Source: Thermothelomyces thermophilus ATCC 42464 (Eukaryota > Ascomycota > Sordariomycetes > Sordariales > Chaetomiaceae). From it: a stretch of 64,000 nucleotides of DNA. The position numbers and the translations under genes are program-made. The stretch covers positions 2,356,001-2,420,000 of the forward strand of contig NC_016473.1 of assembly GCF_000226095.1 (NCBI RefSeq), given 5' to 3'. Under the pieces are notes generated by a model. That model did not search any database and was not told the origin of the DNA. It saw nothing but the letters and a program-made list of their open reading frames with translations. Position 1 is the stretch's first letter. Each line of letters begins with the position of its first letter. This document shows, one piece after another, positions 23,583 to 34,082 of the stretch.

Positions 23583-25480
23583 ATGAGTATTCTCGAGTCT
23601 AGAGAGCCAGGCTCTGCGCCTTCGCCCCGGAGCTTTGCCATCGCCCACCAGCGGCCGAGGAATAGCTTCGTGGGTTGCTCGCGGATCACCGATTACGAGG
23701 TGCTGAACAAGCTCGGCGAGGGCACTTTCGGGTTGGTTCTTGCGGTTCTGCTCTGTTGGATGGGTTTCGCACTAACATCCGCCGCTAGTGAGGTCCACCG
23801 GGCGAGGTCAAAGAAGACCGGTGCTCTAGTTGCACTGAAGAAAATCATCATGCACAACGAGAAGGATGGCGTTAGTACCCCTCCGCTCAGGCGCTGTTCA
23901 CGTCTGGTTTCCCTAACTGTGTCTCAGTTTCCCATCACGGCACTCCGAGAAATCAAGCTGCTCAAGCTCCTTTCTCACAAAAATGTCTTGAGCCTGGAGG
24001 ATATGGCGGTTGAGCACCCAGCAAGGAGCTGCAAGTTCCCCCGCCCCGCCGGACCCCTTACTGTACAAGTCCGCCCGCTAACTTCTCCTGCAGCCGACAA
24101 GCGTAAGAAGCCGATCATGTACATGGTCACCCCTTATATGGACCACGACCTCTCTGGCCTGCTTGACAACCCTTCCGTACACTTCACCGAGCCCCAGATC
24201 AAGTGCTACATGCTCCAACTTCTAGAAGGCCTGAAGTATCTCCACGAAAACCACATTCTACACAGAGACATGAAGGCCGCCAACCTTCTAATCAACAACA
24301 AGGGTATTCTTCAGATTGCGGATTTTGGCCTCGCACGACACTACGATGGGGAAGTGCCGAAGCCTGGCCGGGGTGGTGGTGAGGGTCGGCGAGATTACAC
24401 AAGCTTGGTTGTGACTCGCTGGTATCGGCCCCCTGAGCTGCTGATGCACTTGAAACGGTACACAACAGCTATCGACATGTGGGGCGTTGGGTAAGACCTC
24501 CGATCCGCTCTCATCACACACGGCTTACACTAACTAACCCTGGTAGATGTGTATTCGGCGAGATGCTCGTCGGCAAGCCTATTCTTGCCGGAGAAAGTGA
24601 TGGCCACCAGCTCGAAATCATTTTCGATCTCTGTGGGACGCCCACAGATGAGAACATGCCCGGCTGGCGGTCCCTCCCCGGAGCAGAGGCCTTGCAATCT
24701 CGTCCTAGACAGGGAAATCTGTCGCAAAGGTTTCGAGAGTACGGCCCCGGCGCCGTCTCACTTCTCAAAGAACTCCTCAAACTCGACTGGCGTAGCCGCA
24801 TCAACGCCATCGATGCCCTCAAACATCCGTATTTTGCCACCCCCCCATTACCAGCCAAACCCCACGAGCTTCCATCATTCGAAGAGAGCCACGAGCTTGA
24901 CCGACGAAAATTCCACGACCGAAGAGCGGCGCTGCCGCCGGCCCCGAAGGGCGGCACGGTTGGCCGGGGCCCCCACGATGGCCCGAACGCGACGTTCAAC
25001 GGCGACGGCTTTGGCGGTAGGAACGGCGTCAACGGTGGCCGCTACCCGCGGAACAGCCGTGGGCCGGATGACCGGGTGCCGGCATGGCACAGGGACCGGG
25101 GCTTACCCCCTCGGCCGCCGCCTCCCGCCGACGGCGACCATCCGGACGGTTACCGCGACGTTAGAGGCGGAAGACCGCGCGGCGGCGGAGGCGGCGGTCG
25201 GCAGGACGTCGACACGTACATCCCAAGCTACGACCGGGATGGGCCTAGGAGGGATGACCGGCGGCCGCCGCCGCCGCCGAGGAGGGACGATAGGGATGTC
25301 CGGCGGCATGACTGGGGGGACCGGAGACGGGATTACGACGACCGGTCGCGCAATAGCCGGACGAGGAGCAGAAGCCGCTCGCCGATTCGGGATTGGGATA
25401 GGGATAGGGATCGCGAGCGGGATCGTGACCGGGACAGGGATAGAGATAGGGATCGAGACCGCGACCTGTACCGCAGGTAG
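23583..25480 (+). CDS. BUR1: CDK9/BUR1-type cyclin-dependent kinase
   Basis: Bur1 with its cyclin Bur2 phosphorylates the RNA polymerase II CTD and elongation factors in the nucleus. Exons 23583-23731, 23789-23870, 23928-24030, 24094-24490 and 24547-25480 give 554 residues. Visible parts are the glycine loop GEGTFG (45-50), catalytic K67, the PITALRE helix (79-85, identical to the PITALRE of human CDK9), HRDMKAAN with D170, DFG (188-190), T-loop Thr T219 in [11 protein letters not shown] and GVGCVFGEML. After about residue 350 comes a low-complexity tail rich in Arg, Gly and Pro, ending in Arg-Ser and then Arg-Asp dipeptide repeats. Intron 3 has a GC donor (GCAAGT at 24031). Introns 1 to 3 are 57, 57 and 63 nt and carry no in-frame stop, so unspliced reading gives a longer false protein. 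Confidence 0.95.
24031..24093 (+). other. GC-AG intron in BUR1
   Basis: The donor is GCAAGT (24031-24036), branch-like GCTAAC is at 24077-24082 and the acceptor CAG ends at 24093. Removal joins EHPARS to [11 protein letters not shown]. No GT donor nearby gives a conserved join. Confidence 0.8.
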
Positions 25481-26022
25481 AATCTGCGGGGCCTGCGGTG
25501 GTTCTAATCGGTGGTAATTGTCCTTTCTCCTCGGCATACCCCTTCTTTCTTGTCCAGTCTTGATTTGATCTTTGAAGAGACTGCCCTCGGGCTTTTACGG
25601 TTGCATGCGTTCGGGAGATGGGTGTCCGACATTAGCTGTTCGATTGTACGTTTGACGAGACGATGAGGTTTTGCACTGCTTAGGGCTGTGGATTGTACGC
25701 CATCACGGAATCGTTTCGTTCCGGCCGCGGGCATAATAGGGGGTTGGTGTTCTATTTAGGGCCCTAGCCCTCGTATCCTACACATCTCTGGTTAACAGGC
25801 GGGGGGGGGGGGGGGGGGGGGCCGGGGGTTTTGACGGGACACGGCAGTGATGACAAAAAGGTCCGCTGTCATGATTATTACTACAGAATTACCTAACAAG
25901 CCATCCTTGGGGCTTGCGACCCCCCTTAAAGTAATGAAACAGAAAAGCAGAATGAGAACGCCCAGTAGACGAGGCATTAACGAACACCGTGACCGAACAT
26001 GATGAACCTGATAACTCTCGCT
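25481..26022. other. Intergenic, convergent, with 21-base G tract
   Basis: This is the 3' flank of BUR1 and of the membrane-protein gene. It holds an uninterrupted G run at 25801-25821. No gene is supported. Confidence 0.55.
25801..25821 (+). repeat. Poly-G tract (21)
   Basis: A long G run lies in the 3' intergenic region. Another of 22 is at 47156-47177 and one of 17 at 32214-32230. Exact length is uncertain. Confidence 0.9.
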
Positions 26023-27092
26023 TTAGACCAGCTCGTTTTCCCCCGATGACTCCTCGTGAATGGTATCCTCCACCCGCACACCTACAGGCGGCGGTCTCTG
26101 CCGTGAGCTCTTACCCATTGACGGCGACGATGTGGACATAACAGGAGTCGCGATGCTATGCCAGCCGCCACCGCCGAGGGCGGAGGACCTGAACGAGCCT
26201 TTGTGGGAATCGGAAGCTTCGTCGGATGAGGACCAATACACGGCCGAGTCAGCATGCTTGTCTTCGCCCTTTCCCTTGCCCCCCTCTCTGTCTTTGCTGC
26301 TGCTACCGTGCTCGTAGCCGAAGCGTGATCCGAAGTCGCCGCGTCGGGGCCTGTCTTCTTGCCTGCGGTTGGCGCGCATGTGTTGACGGCGCGGCCGCAG
26401 GAACGGAAACCAGGCGCGCAGGACCTGGAGGGCGCTGCGAGTTAGGAGGGCAATGATCGTGCCAGTGCACGCCCCGATGACGAGGGCGAAGCTGAACTAC
26501 GTCGCGTTAGACGGGCCTCATGTGAGGGTGTGTTTGGCACCGGCGGCACTCACGTAGATGAGGACGGGCTGGGATGGCGGTTATCAGTATCCTTGTTGAC
26601 GTCAAAACGGGAGCCAGGTTCCCTTGCCTCCAGCTCGTCGTACAGATTCAGGACCACCTCCCAAGCCAACGCGGCGATGTGCCATGGAATGAGGAAAGGC
26701 GTTATGGCTATGCGTAGCATGCCATTGCCAGCTGAGGAAGCGGCCGAAAAGACGGTCGAGAACACGGACCTGAGGGCGCCAAAGGAGGTCTGGATGACCC
26801 AGAGGATGGGAGCGGCGGCGACTGCTAGGACGAATGCTATTACCCCGAGGGCCTTGCCAACGTAGCGGGCGATGTCTTCAAGTTCCAGATCCATGAGGCA
26901 GAGACGGCCCAGGCGGTACATAGGGCCTAGAATGACGCCAATGTCTCCTAAAAGGTCGGATATCGGACCCGAGCAATCTTCACCGGTTGGAATGGCAGGA
27001 CAAGTCCCCGTGTCGTCAAGACCTGGGCTGGCTAGAGGACTGCCAGTGGAGTACGCGACCGAAGTCAAATCCAGGGCCGGGCAGACGCTCAT
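26023..27092 (-). CDS. Membrane protein of unknown function
   Basis: I do not recognise a named family. Preferred exons on the minus strand are 27092-26628, 26568-26554 and 26496-26023, giving 317 residues. The N-terminus is luminal-like and Cys/Gly-rich. Hydrophobic segments lie at about 82-105 (IAFVLAVAAAPILWVI), about 128-148 (a weaker one) and about 156-180 (PVLIYFSFALVIGACTGTII). The C-terminal half is cytosolic-like, basic then Ser-rich. The middle exon is only 15 nt (PVLIY) and its upstream intron would be GC-AG (donor GCAAGG at 26627, branch-like CTGAT, 59 nt). The alternative uses only GT-AG: exon 1 runs on to 26554 and joins at 26493, giving a shorter third helix and an odd hydrophilic insert. 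I favour the microexon because it makes one clean membrane helix after LYDELE. It is divergent from POP8. Confidence 0.65.
26554..26568 (-). other. Candidate 15-nt microexon
   Basis: Five codons (PVLIY) lie between a CAG acceptor at 26571-26569 and a GTGAGT donor at 26553. They are needed to join DELE to FSFALVIG in frame. Confidence 0.55.
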
Positions 27093-27469
27093 AGCTCTCA
27101 GCCCAGCGTCAGTGCACTAATAAATCGATGAGAATTGATGTTGGCTTAACCAGAGAACGAGGGTCAGGCAGCGTTTAGTAAAAAGCTCTTAAAAGACAAG
27201 AGTATTGAGCAGTTGGCGGAAGACGGGAGGGAGAAGAACGTTTTTATCTGGAGCATGCACCTGGCGAAGGGAGCATTCTTAATTGGGCTGCTCCTACCTA
27301 CCTACTGGGTTGCTATCGGACTGGCACCGGCAGCTCAGCGTGCGAAGGAGCGGATGGAGAGGAAGGAGGCGCCAGTGGTGTGTTCATGAGTGGTTGGTGA
27401 CGTCGGTCACCCCAGGTGGGTACCTTGCCGCATCAGGGCAGGTTTGCAGCGGTACGTACTGTATGTACT

Positions 27470-27484
27470 GTACGGATTACATAC
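27470..27484 (-). repeat. Intergenic 15-mer GTATGTAATCCGTAC, copy 2 (minus strand)
   Basis: On the plus strand it reads GTACGGATTACATAC. It is flanked by GTATGTACT and ATACCT and lies in a longer stretch of GTAC-rich sequence (27451-27545). Confidence 0.75.
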
Positions 27485-27696
27485 ATACCTTTCAAGCAGG
27501 TATTCCGTACCCTGTAGGTTACCCCGTAGTGTACGGAGTATATACTGTCTGAAAAACATTTGGTAGCATCGACTCTGCATCACCAGACTGTACTCTACTT
27601 CTAGTATGCATATCTTGCTCCCATTGAGTGTATTTACGTTCATAAGAGCTCACTCACAGATTTACAGAGTAAAGCCACAACCGTTTTCGGCCTCAC

Positions 27697-27720
27697 AAAA
27701 AAAAAAAAAAAAAAAAAAAA
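27697..27720 (+). repeat. Poly-A tract (24)
   Basis: An uninterrupted A run lies upstream of POP8. Confidence 0.9.
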
Positions 27721-27936
27721 GAGCAGGAAAGCACCTGGTTGTTTTCGGTTCCCCCACCGAGAACCTAAAGTCGTGGTACCAGCTCGCCTAGTTAACACTG
27801 GCATTGATTGTATATCGTCAAGGGTTGAAAAGCTCGGGTTTGAGCTCAACCCAGACTTACAACTTCACCACCACAAGACGCAGCACCGACTCAGGCCCAC
27901 ACGGGCAGCTCGGCGCCAGCCTCGAGCACCAAGAAG

Positions 27937-28605
27937 ATGGACAACGCAATGGAGATTGACACTCCCAACGATACCGCAGCGGGAGAAGGCGAAGGGAGAG
28001 AGAAGGCAACAACGACAACAGCCAAGAGGAAGGCGCACCCAACACCTAACCCAGACCCCCGAGCGAGGGCCCCTAACCGGACGCGCACCCTCGCGACCCT
28101 CACCATCAAGAATCCGCCCTGGTCGTACGCCCACCTAACTCTCGCCAACCCCTCCCGCATCGTGGAGGCGACATCAACATCGACAACGACATCGACATCG
28201 ACAACAGAAGCGGCAAAGACAACGGCTGCCATTCCTGAAGCAACCCCGGCCCTGGACATGCTCGAGATCCGGGCGTATCTGACAGCCGCGCTGCGGCAGT
28301 TCCTGGGGGACACGGGCGCGGCGATCCCCGTCGACATCCTGGCGGTAGGTGGGGGCGACAGCAGCGGCGACGGCGACGGCGACGGCGACGGCGTGTGGGT
28401 GCGGGTGCCACGGCAGGATCTGAACCTCTTCGTGGGGGCCGTGACCGCGTTCGCGGGGCAACCTACCTCTTCGACCGTCGACAGCGGACAGGGCGGGAAA
28501 AAGGAGAGGATGGTGTTGCGGGTCAAGGCTGCCGGGAACTGGCTGGGCAGTTTGCTTGGGCGTGGACAGGAGGGCAAGTTGTGGGCAGGTTCGGACGGAC
28601 ACTAG
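27937..28605 (+). CDS. POP8: Ribonuclease P/MRP protein subunit Pop8-like
   Basis: Pop8 is a small protein of nuclear RNase P and RNase MRP, which process tRNA and rRNA precursors. The gene is a single exon of 222 residues. After a charged N-terminus comes the block LATLTIKNPPWSYAHLTLA. Then ALDMLEIRAYLTAALRQFLGDTGAAIPVDIL and VWVRVPRQDLNLFVGAVTAF follow. The end is LRVKAAGNWLGSLLGR. This order matches the fungal Pop8-like domain with a Pop5/Rpp14-type fold. Two low-complexity inserts interrupt it: a Thr/Ser run (about residues 80-95) and a Gly-Asp run (about 139-150). ATG 27937 is the first in the frame. The yeast protein is shorter (about 133 residues); the excess here is the N-terminus and the inserts. 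Confidence 0.85.
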   Translation: MDNAMEIDTPNDTAAGEGEGREKATTTTAKRKAHPTPNPDPRARAPNRTRTLATLTIKNPPWSYAHLTLANPSRIVEATSTSTTTSTSTTEAAKTTAAIPEATPALDMLEIRAYLTAALRQFLGDTGAAIPVDILAVGGGDSSGDGDGDGDGVWVRVPRQDLNLFVGAVTAFAGQPTSSTVDSGQGGKKERMVLRVKAAGNWLGSLLGRGQEGKLWAGSDGH

Positions 28606-28987
28606 CGATAAAGGTGGGAGTTGATGCGAGTTGACGGCGACCTGGGTCTGTGTTTTGATCCATTTGCATTTAGCTACCTAGCTATGTGGCGCCTTGATCT
28701 GCCATGCCGTGGTACGGCGTAGGATGGAGCGCCTGGTCGCAAATTGTCTCCCCCATTGGGCTGCGACGAGCGGAGGGCGGAAGCGCGGGCAGTTAGGTCT
28801 GTCTGTTCCAGCAGAGAATCTCTCAGGCACAGTTGTCGGCACTATGCCGTCCGGAAACACTATCACAAACCCAAACCCAACCCCACCACCCCGGCCTCCC
28901 TTCTCGGACAATCTCTATGCACTGCATTGTATGCAGTGATATATCCAGATCCTGCGGGGTTCTTTCCCGGAAGATTTAGCAATGCCT
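28606..28987. other. Intergenic, convergent, 382 bp
   Basis: This is the 3' flank of POP8 and PPT1. Nothing coding or repetitive of note is seen. Confidence 0.5.
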
Positions 28988-29248
28988 TCACATCAGCGCC
29001 GACATGATAGAGTTTTGAGCATAAGCCTAGTATCACGTTAGCAGGGTGACTGAAAGGTGCTTGGTTTTTGAAAAAAAAAGAAAAATTGCTTACCATGGGC
29101 CGGATATTGGGGTGGGGAACAGCGTCGAACTGCGAAAACCTGAGCTTGTAGTCCGGGCCGATGTTGATGTATGCTCCCCTGTTCTCCGTCATGTCGCAAT
29201 ACTTGGGCGCTGAGAAGACTGAGGCCATCCGTCAGCATTGTCTGCTGG

Positions 29249-29305
<57 letters not shown>

Positions 29306-30893
29306 GGGCGGGGGTTGCGCCGTGGGGACAAAACTCACCAGTGATGCATTTCCCGTCATGTTCCTTCTCGTAGCCCGCCATCCTGACCTCGTGACTACGG
29401 ATGATCGCCTCCAGGCCGTTCTTCTCGCAGAACCGCTTTGTGACATCGGGGCCGAACTGCATGCCCACGCCGCGTTTGCTGGGCCCTCTGCCAGGCTCAC
29501 TCTGCGGATCTGTCCACAGCATTTCCATCATAAGGCCAGACTGACCAGGCTGCCGTTGCTTATGCCTATCAAACCTCCGGATATCATCTAATGTCACGTT
29601 GTCGTCCGAGAAGAGACCGCCGTGTAGCACGAAGTACTTCTTGCCGATCAAAGTTGCCAAGGGCAAGGCCGAAAAGCTCTCCGAGAACAACTTGAAGATG
29701 CTGATGCTCGATATTAGCACACATAGGAGGCTCCGGGAGAACAACTCCGGGGATGGCTTACCGCTCGTTATACTTGGCCTTGCACTCGCCCTCAAAGCCA
29801 TACACCTTATTCATGTCATCTGTCTCGTGGTTGCCGCGGTTGATGAAGAAGCAATTCGGCCGCAACCACTTGTTGGCGTAGAGCAGCAGCGCAATCTCGG
29901 TCGACCAGGAGCCTCTATCCACAAAATCGCCGTTGAACAGATACCAGTGCTTCTCGCTCGGAGTGCCGTTTAACCTGAACAGCTCCATGAGGTCAAAGTA
30001 TTGTCCTATCGGGTTGTTTAGTACATCAGCAGTGCCCGAGCAACAGCGGGGCCAAAGTAGACGCACCGTGAGTGTCACCGCAGACGGTGAGTTCCACGCC
30101 CTCGGGGATGTCGACCTCGACCATGGTGGGCTCGTCATACACAATCTTCTTGACTGCCAGAATGATCTGGTAGACGTATTTCTTGTGTATTGTCTTGCCA
30201 TTCTTGAACCTCTCGGTCATGTCGTCGATGAACTCCTGCGTCATCTCCCCTTCTAACCGGACCCCGTCATATGAGGGCTCCACCACGATCGCATCCACGT
30301 CAAGCCCCTCTGCCGCCGATGGCTCGTCCCCGACCTCGATGGCCGCGAAGAAGGCAAGCTGCCGCACGATCTTTTCGCACTCCACCAGCTTGAGCTTGGC
30401 GTCCTTGTTGCCCGGGTCGATCTTGACGCATGTCTTGAAGTCCCTGACGGCGTCCTTGGGCTTCAGGATGGCGGCGTACGCCGTCGCTCTCCGGTAATAG
30501 GCCTGGTGCGAGAAGAACCCGTCAGCCTCGCGCGGTGGTGTGGGGGGCTGTCTGGTCTTGGGAGGTCGCGCACCTTGACGAAGCTCGGGTTGAGCTCGAT
30601 CGCCTTTGTGGCATCTCTGATCGCGAAACCATACGCTTCTGTTTTCAGGTATGCCTGCTCGCGGAAAAGACACAATCAGTCGCCCGACCAAGGACCGCTG
30701 GCTGACAAGAGGTCGGCCGCAAAGGGTTTGGGTGCGTGCGAACCTGGGATCTGTTGGACCAAAAGGTCGGCTCCTTGTCGTTCAGCTCGATAGCGCGGGT
30801 GTAGAATTCAATCGCGGTCGGCCAGTCGTGCGCGGCAAACGCCTTATTGCCTTGGTTCTTGAGCTCTATAGCCCTCTCCTCTGGGGTCGTCAT
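28988..30893 (-). CDS. PPT1: Serine/threonine-protein phosphatase 5 (PP5/Ppt1)
   Basis: PP5 dephosphorylates Hsp90 and its clients; its TPR domain binds the Hsp90 C-terminus and blocks the active site. Seven exons on the minus strand (30893-30744, 30654-30574, 30502-30067, 30005-29762, 29700-29339, 29218-29094, 29026-28988) give 478 residues. Three TPR units cover about residues 5-115. The PPP domain follows with metal and catalytic motifs GDTHG (219-223), GDFVDRG (248-254), GNHE (280-283), then MLWTDPQ, IRSHEV and FSAPKYCD. The C-terminal helix ends MAYAQNSIMSALM, like the autoinhibitory J helix of human PP5. The last exon is only 39 nt. Intron 5 (29338-29219) contains a 53-base T run on the coding strand. 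The acceptor for exon 5 is CATCAG at 29701; an alternative at 29706-29707 would add two residues. Confidence 0.96.
29249..29301 (+). repeat. Poly-A tract (53) inside PPT1 intron 5
   Basis: An uninterrupted run of about 53 A on the plus strand is T on the sense strand of PPT1. It lies about 30 nt upstream of the 3' splice site and could act as an outsized pyrimidine tract. Exact length is uncertain. Confidence 0.85.
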
Positions 30894-31680
30894 GGTTGGA
30901 TTCTGCGCAGATGCTACCTTCGCTGTGGGAACATGTAGGTCTCCGTTTGCGCTCCAAGGTTATTAGTATTGTTAAACGGGCCTACCGGTCAGGTTAAGGA
31001 TCGGGGGCGGGAGAAGGGCAAGATTTCGACGTCAGTTGTGTGGCAAGCGCACTGATGAAGCCGGGATCCGAGATGGCCAACCGAGTTCCGTCGAGTTCTG
31101 CGGGCTGACTGGCGTTGCGCTAACCGGAGGCCAAACTTAGAATAAGTCTTGGCTTAGTCTGCAGGGTAGGGGTGCTTGTTCCTGATAAAGGCATCCGAGA
31201 CTCCGCATGCATATATGCGTTAGCGTAGCCGGGGCCACTCTCAGCGGCCCTCCGATATCTCGATGCCTGCTAACACCGGGTTCGTGTCCGCACCACGACC
31301 TTTCAGATTCCCAACGAGGTGGATAAAGGGAGGTAGTGCCACGTGCAAGCAGAATAAGGGAGGTTTGCTGGATGATTTTTAAAGGGGTGTCGTGCATGTA
31401 CTTGCGGTAATGCCAGGTTTTGTCCTCAAAAACACAGGGGAGGTGCTCTTGAACGGGTCTGGCATAAAGACGAATGCGACAGAGTAGGAGATAGTGCATG
31501 TTGTGGGCCGTAATCACTTGTAGTCGGTCCCAACTTGGTCCAAGAGGAAAAACCTTCCCTCGTCGAGAGAGGGCGCCATAAATCAAACTGCCATGCTAGC
31601 ATGCCGTCTATCGGCCCCGATTTCTTTCGGTCTCGTCATCACTATCATCCATGAACCCTACTTCTAAGCTGTTTGGTTTG
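30894..31680. other. Intergenic, 0.79 kb
   Basis: This is presumed PPT1 promoter and 3' flank of the next minus-strand gene. A frame at 31137-31586 (-) shows no family resemblance. Nothing else is seen. Confidence 0.5.
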
Positions 31681-32180
31681 TTAGCGTGGGGATTCCGTAA
31701 GCGGCTGAGGGACTATGCCATCGAAAACTGACTCTCTGCTCAGCCGTGTCGTGCTGTCAATGCCATTGCCACTTTGCTGATTCAATGTCCTCCTGGCAAC
31801 GCTCTCGTCTACGTCGTCCAGCTCCTCTCCATCATCCGAATCGAATGAGCTCCGATCAGCCACCGTGACGCGATTCGAGGCCCTAGCTCGCCAAGCCGAC
31901 GGTGCTAGGAAGCGAACCACAACGCCGTGCAGCCTCGCGCGGAGGGACAATGTCTGGTTCGAGATCGTCTCGAGCGGGAGGTACTGGCTATATCGATTTC
32001 GATAGCGTTGCCAAAGGGGAACGAGGACGAAGGTTGTGACGAGAAAGAGGATGAGTGAGATGATCGCCGGAACGATCAGGGTCTAGAAAAAAGTTCAGAA
32101 CGATGCGAGAAGACGGGAAGCGAACTGGCCTCTCGGGGCAACGGAACACTCACCTTTATGGCCGCAAACGTTGATCCCAT
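31681..32180 (-). CDS. Small single-pass membrane protein, unknown function
   Basis: Two exons on the minus strand (32180-32154, nine codons, and 32082-31681) give 142 residues. The N-terminus MGSTFAAIKTLIVPAIIS runs directly into a long hydrophobic helix (LILFLVTTFVLVPLW, about residues 10-33). A basic segment (QRYRNRYSQY) and LPLETISNQTLSLRARLHGVVVRF follow, and the C-terminus is acidic and Ser-rich (SSFDSDDGEELDDVDES). The topology suggests an N-anchored protein with a cytosolic tail by the positive-inside rule. I know no named family. The intron has donor GTGAGT and acceptor TAG. Because the first exon is only 27 nt, coding without it would lack a start. A 17-base C run (sense strand) lies just upstream at 32230-32214. 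Confidence 0.72.
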
Positions 32181-32309
32181 TGTCGCCTCCTGCTTGGCAA
32201 GAGTGCGGGTGCCGGGGGGGGGGGGGGGGTTGACGTTTCTGCCCCGTATCGATATCCTCGACAGCTCGTCAGCGAGATGCGGAGACGGGTGTTCGTGCGT
32301 CGTGTTCGT

Positions 32310-32345
<36 letters not shown>

Positions 32346-34082
32346 TGGACAACACCACTCCTGATTGGAGCTACGGACTGTCCTCGAATCGACACCAACA
32401 ATGATGTTGAAAATCCTCAGCGTTTGGAGTTTCAGCCGAGGTGGCTCGGGACTGCATGCAAGCTGACGACGCGGTCATGCAATGCAATTGTCGGGTCGCG
32501 TTGCTTGGCACTCCTTAGCATCGGGTTGAATGCCATGCATGTGGACTTCCTTGGCATCCCGCTTTCCCAGCGGGCCCGTCGTACTGAACTTGGTATGGAT
32601 TACATAAGCGGCGTCAGCCAGCCTGGTCTTCGACATCGGTTGTGCAACCCACCTATCCAGCCAGAAAGATTATTGTACATAGTATTTCTACGGAGTATAT
32701 TCCGTATTTTCCTCCTTGCGCCGAGTTCGAGTGATCGATGATCTGGCTTTGTGCCTTCCTAGATGTGCTATGAGCCTCTCCGCGCCCGTTGCTCGGGGTA
32801 AGGCCCTTCGACCTCTTCGCTGCGGTTTTGGGAAGTTTCTTCCGACTGGCCGTCAAACAGAAGAGCACGCAGAGCCAAAAATAATCACCGAGAGCAGGGG
32901 CTTGTTGAAGGTAGGCGACGGATGGTTGGATTGGCTGTAACCCGTAGGGCAATTCGCCACGAAAACAGGCTGCATGTTCTTCACATGCTTAACGGTGTAC
33001 CGATTAGATAAAAATTAACATTCTGCTCTACTGCTGAGTGCGTTGAACAATGAAGGAACGTAAAAAGGAGATGCTGACTCTCAACCTGAAGTTGCATGGG
33101 ATAACTCCTTTCGTACCTCGATCTGGTCGGTCAGACCCTGCAGAATGCGGGGTTTTGCGTGCAGCCGGGATCAGAACGGCAGAGCACAGGCCACAGACCG
33201 CGGCTTGCCCCTGCTCACCTGCCTGCGTCGCGCGGTGAAGAATCCAGGGGGCTGATCCAAGCTAGGCCCGTTTCAGACCACGGCGCCCCTTGTTGTGTCC
33301 GAATGCTTATCGATTCGATTCTGCCATCTCGCAGTCGTGTGGCCGGGACAGTTCACAAGGGGATACCCGGCACCGCATTCATTTACTCCGTCGGTAGATC
33401 GTCGCGGCGTTAGCGGGGACATTCCAACTCGTTCCTTTTCGACGTCGACGGCGTACTGTATTACTGTACAGCACAACACTCGTTCTCTTTGTGTCTCTTC
33501 GGTTCCTGCGCTCCTTACTCGCAACGCAAGCTTGAGCCAAGCCGCCATTGTGACAGAAAACAGCCCAACGTTGGCCAATTTTCGCTTGGCTGGCCCGACC
33601 GACGCGATTGAAGACGGCGCCTTTGCCGACCCCCCATCCGGCCACAACTGGTCGACGATTCCGCCGCGAGAGCCGGATATCCGCAGCCCGTATGTCAGAA
33701 ATCCAGTTCCAGTCGGCCTTTCCGCTTTGCTTCCAGTACCTATCTATCTGCTACGACCCTCGTCCTTCGTCCTCATGCTAACCATTCTCGGTTCATGCAA
33801 GCACAGGAGCAAACCCCCCCTTCCCTTGCGCTGCGACGACAGACTTCCACACCCCGGCTCCTTGCCCAAGAAGATGATGCAATGCGCCCTGGTTCTGAGA
33901 CGCAGAGTCCATTGACGGCCACATATCACTACTACTACTACCTCACAAGTCGGCTCGCACTTACCGCGCGTTGATTGACGGCCGTGTGTTGTGAGAGGCT
34001 GCTGCCGCGAAACCAAACACGGGGCGGCTCCCTGCCTGTCCACAAAGAAGCCGCTGTTGTTTCACGAGATCCCGCCGACACC
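32181..34082. other. Intergenic, 1.9 kb, divergent promoter region
   Basis: This lies between the small membrane gene (-) and formin (+). It contains a 17-base G tract (32214-32230), a GTC then GCC trinucleotide run (32307-32345) and a TACGGAGTA motif (32689-32697). Several frames near 33295-33915 lack proper ATG starts or family features, so this looks like a long formin leader and promoter. Confidence 0.5.

Larger units (their letters stand above)
27093..27936. other. Intergenic, 0.84 kb, divergent promoter region
   Basis: This lies between the membrane-protein gene (-) and POP8 (+). It contains the reverse copy of the 15-mer (27470-27484), a TACGGAGTA motif (27532-27540) and a 24-base A tract (27697-27720). 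No gene is supported. Confidence 0.5.

Noticed and set aside
23871-23927. Treating the continuous 23583-24494 frame as one exon of BUR1
   Set aside because: It would insert non-conserved residues into the glycine loop and between conserved kinase blocks; each insert has proper splice ends.
33295-33915. 206-codon plus-strand open frame upstream of formin
   Set aside because: Starts at GTG, lacks an early in-frame ATG, no family likeness; most likely formin leader.
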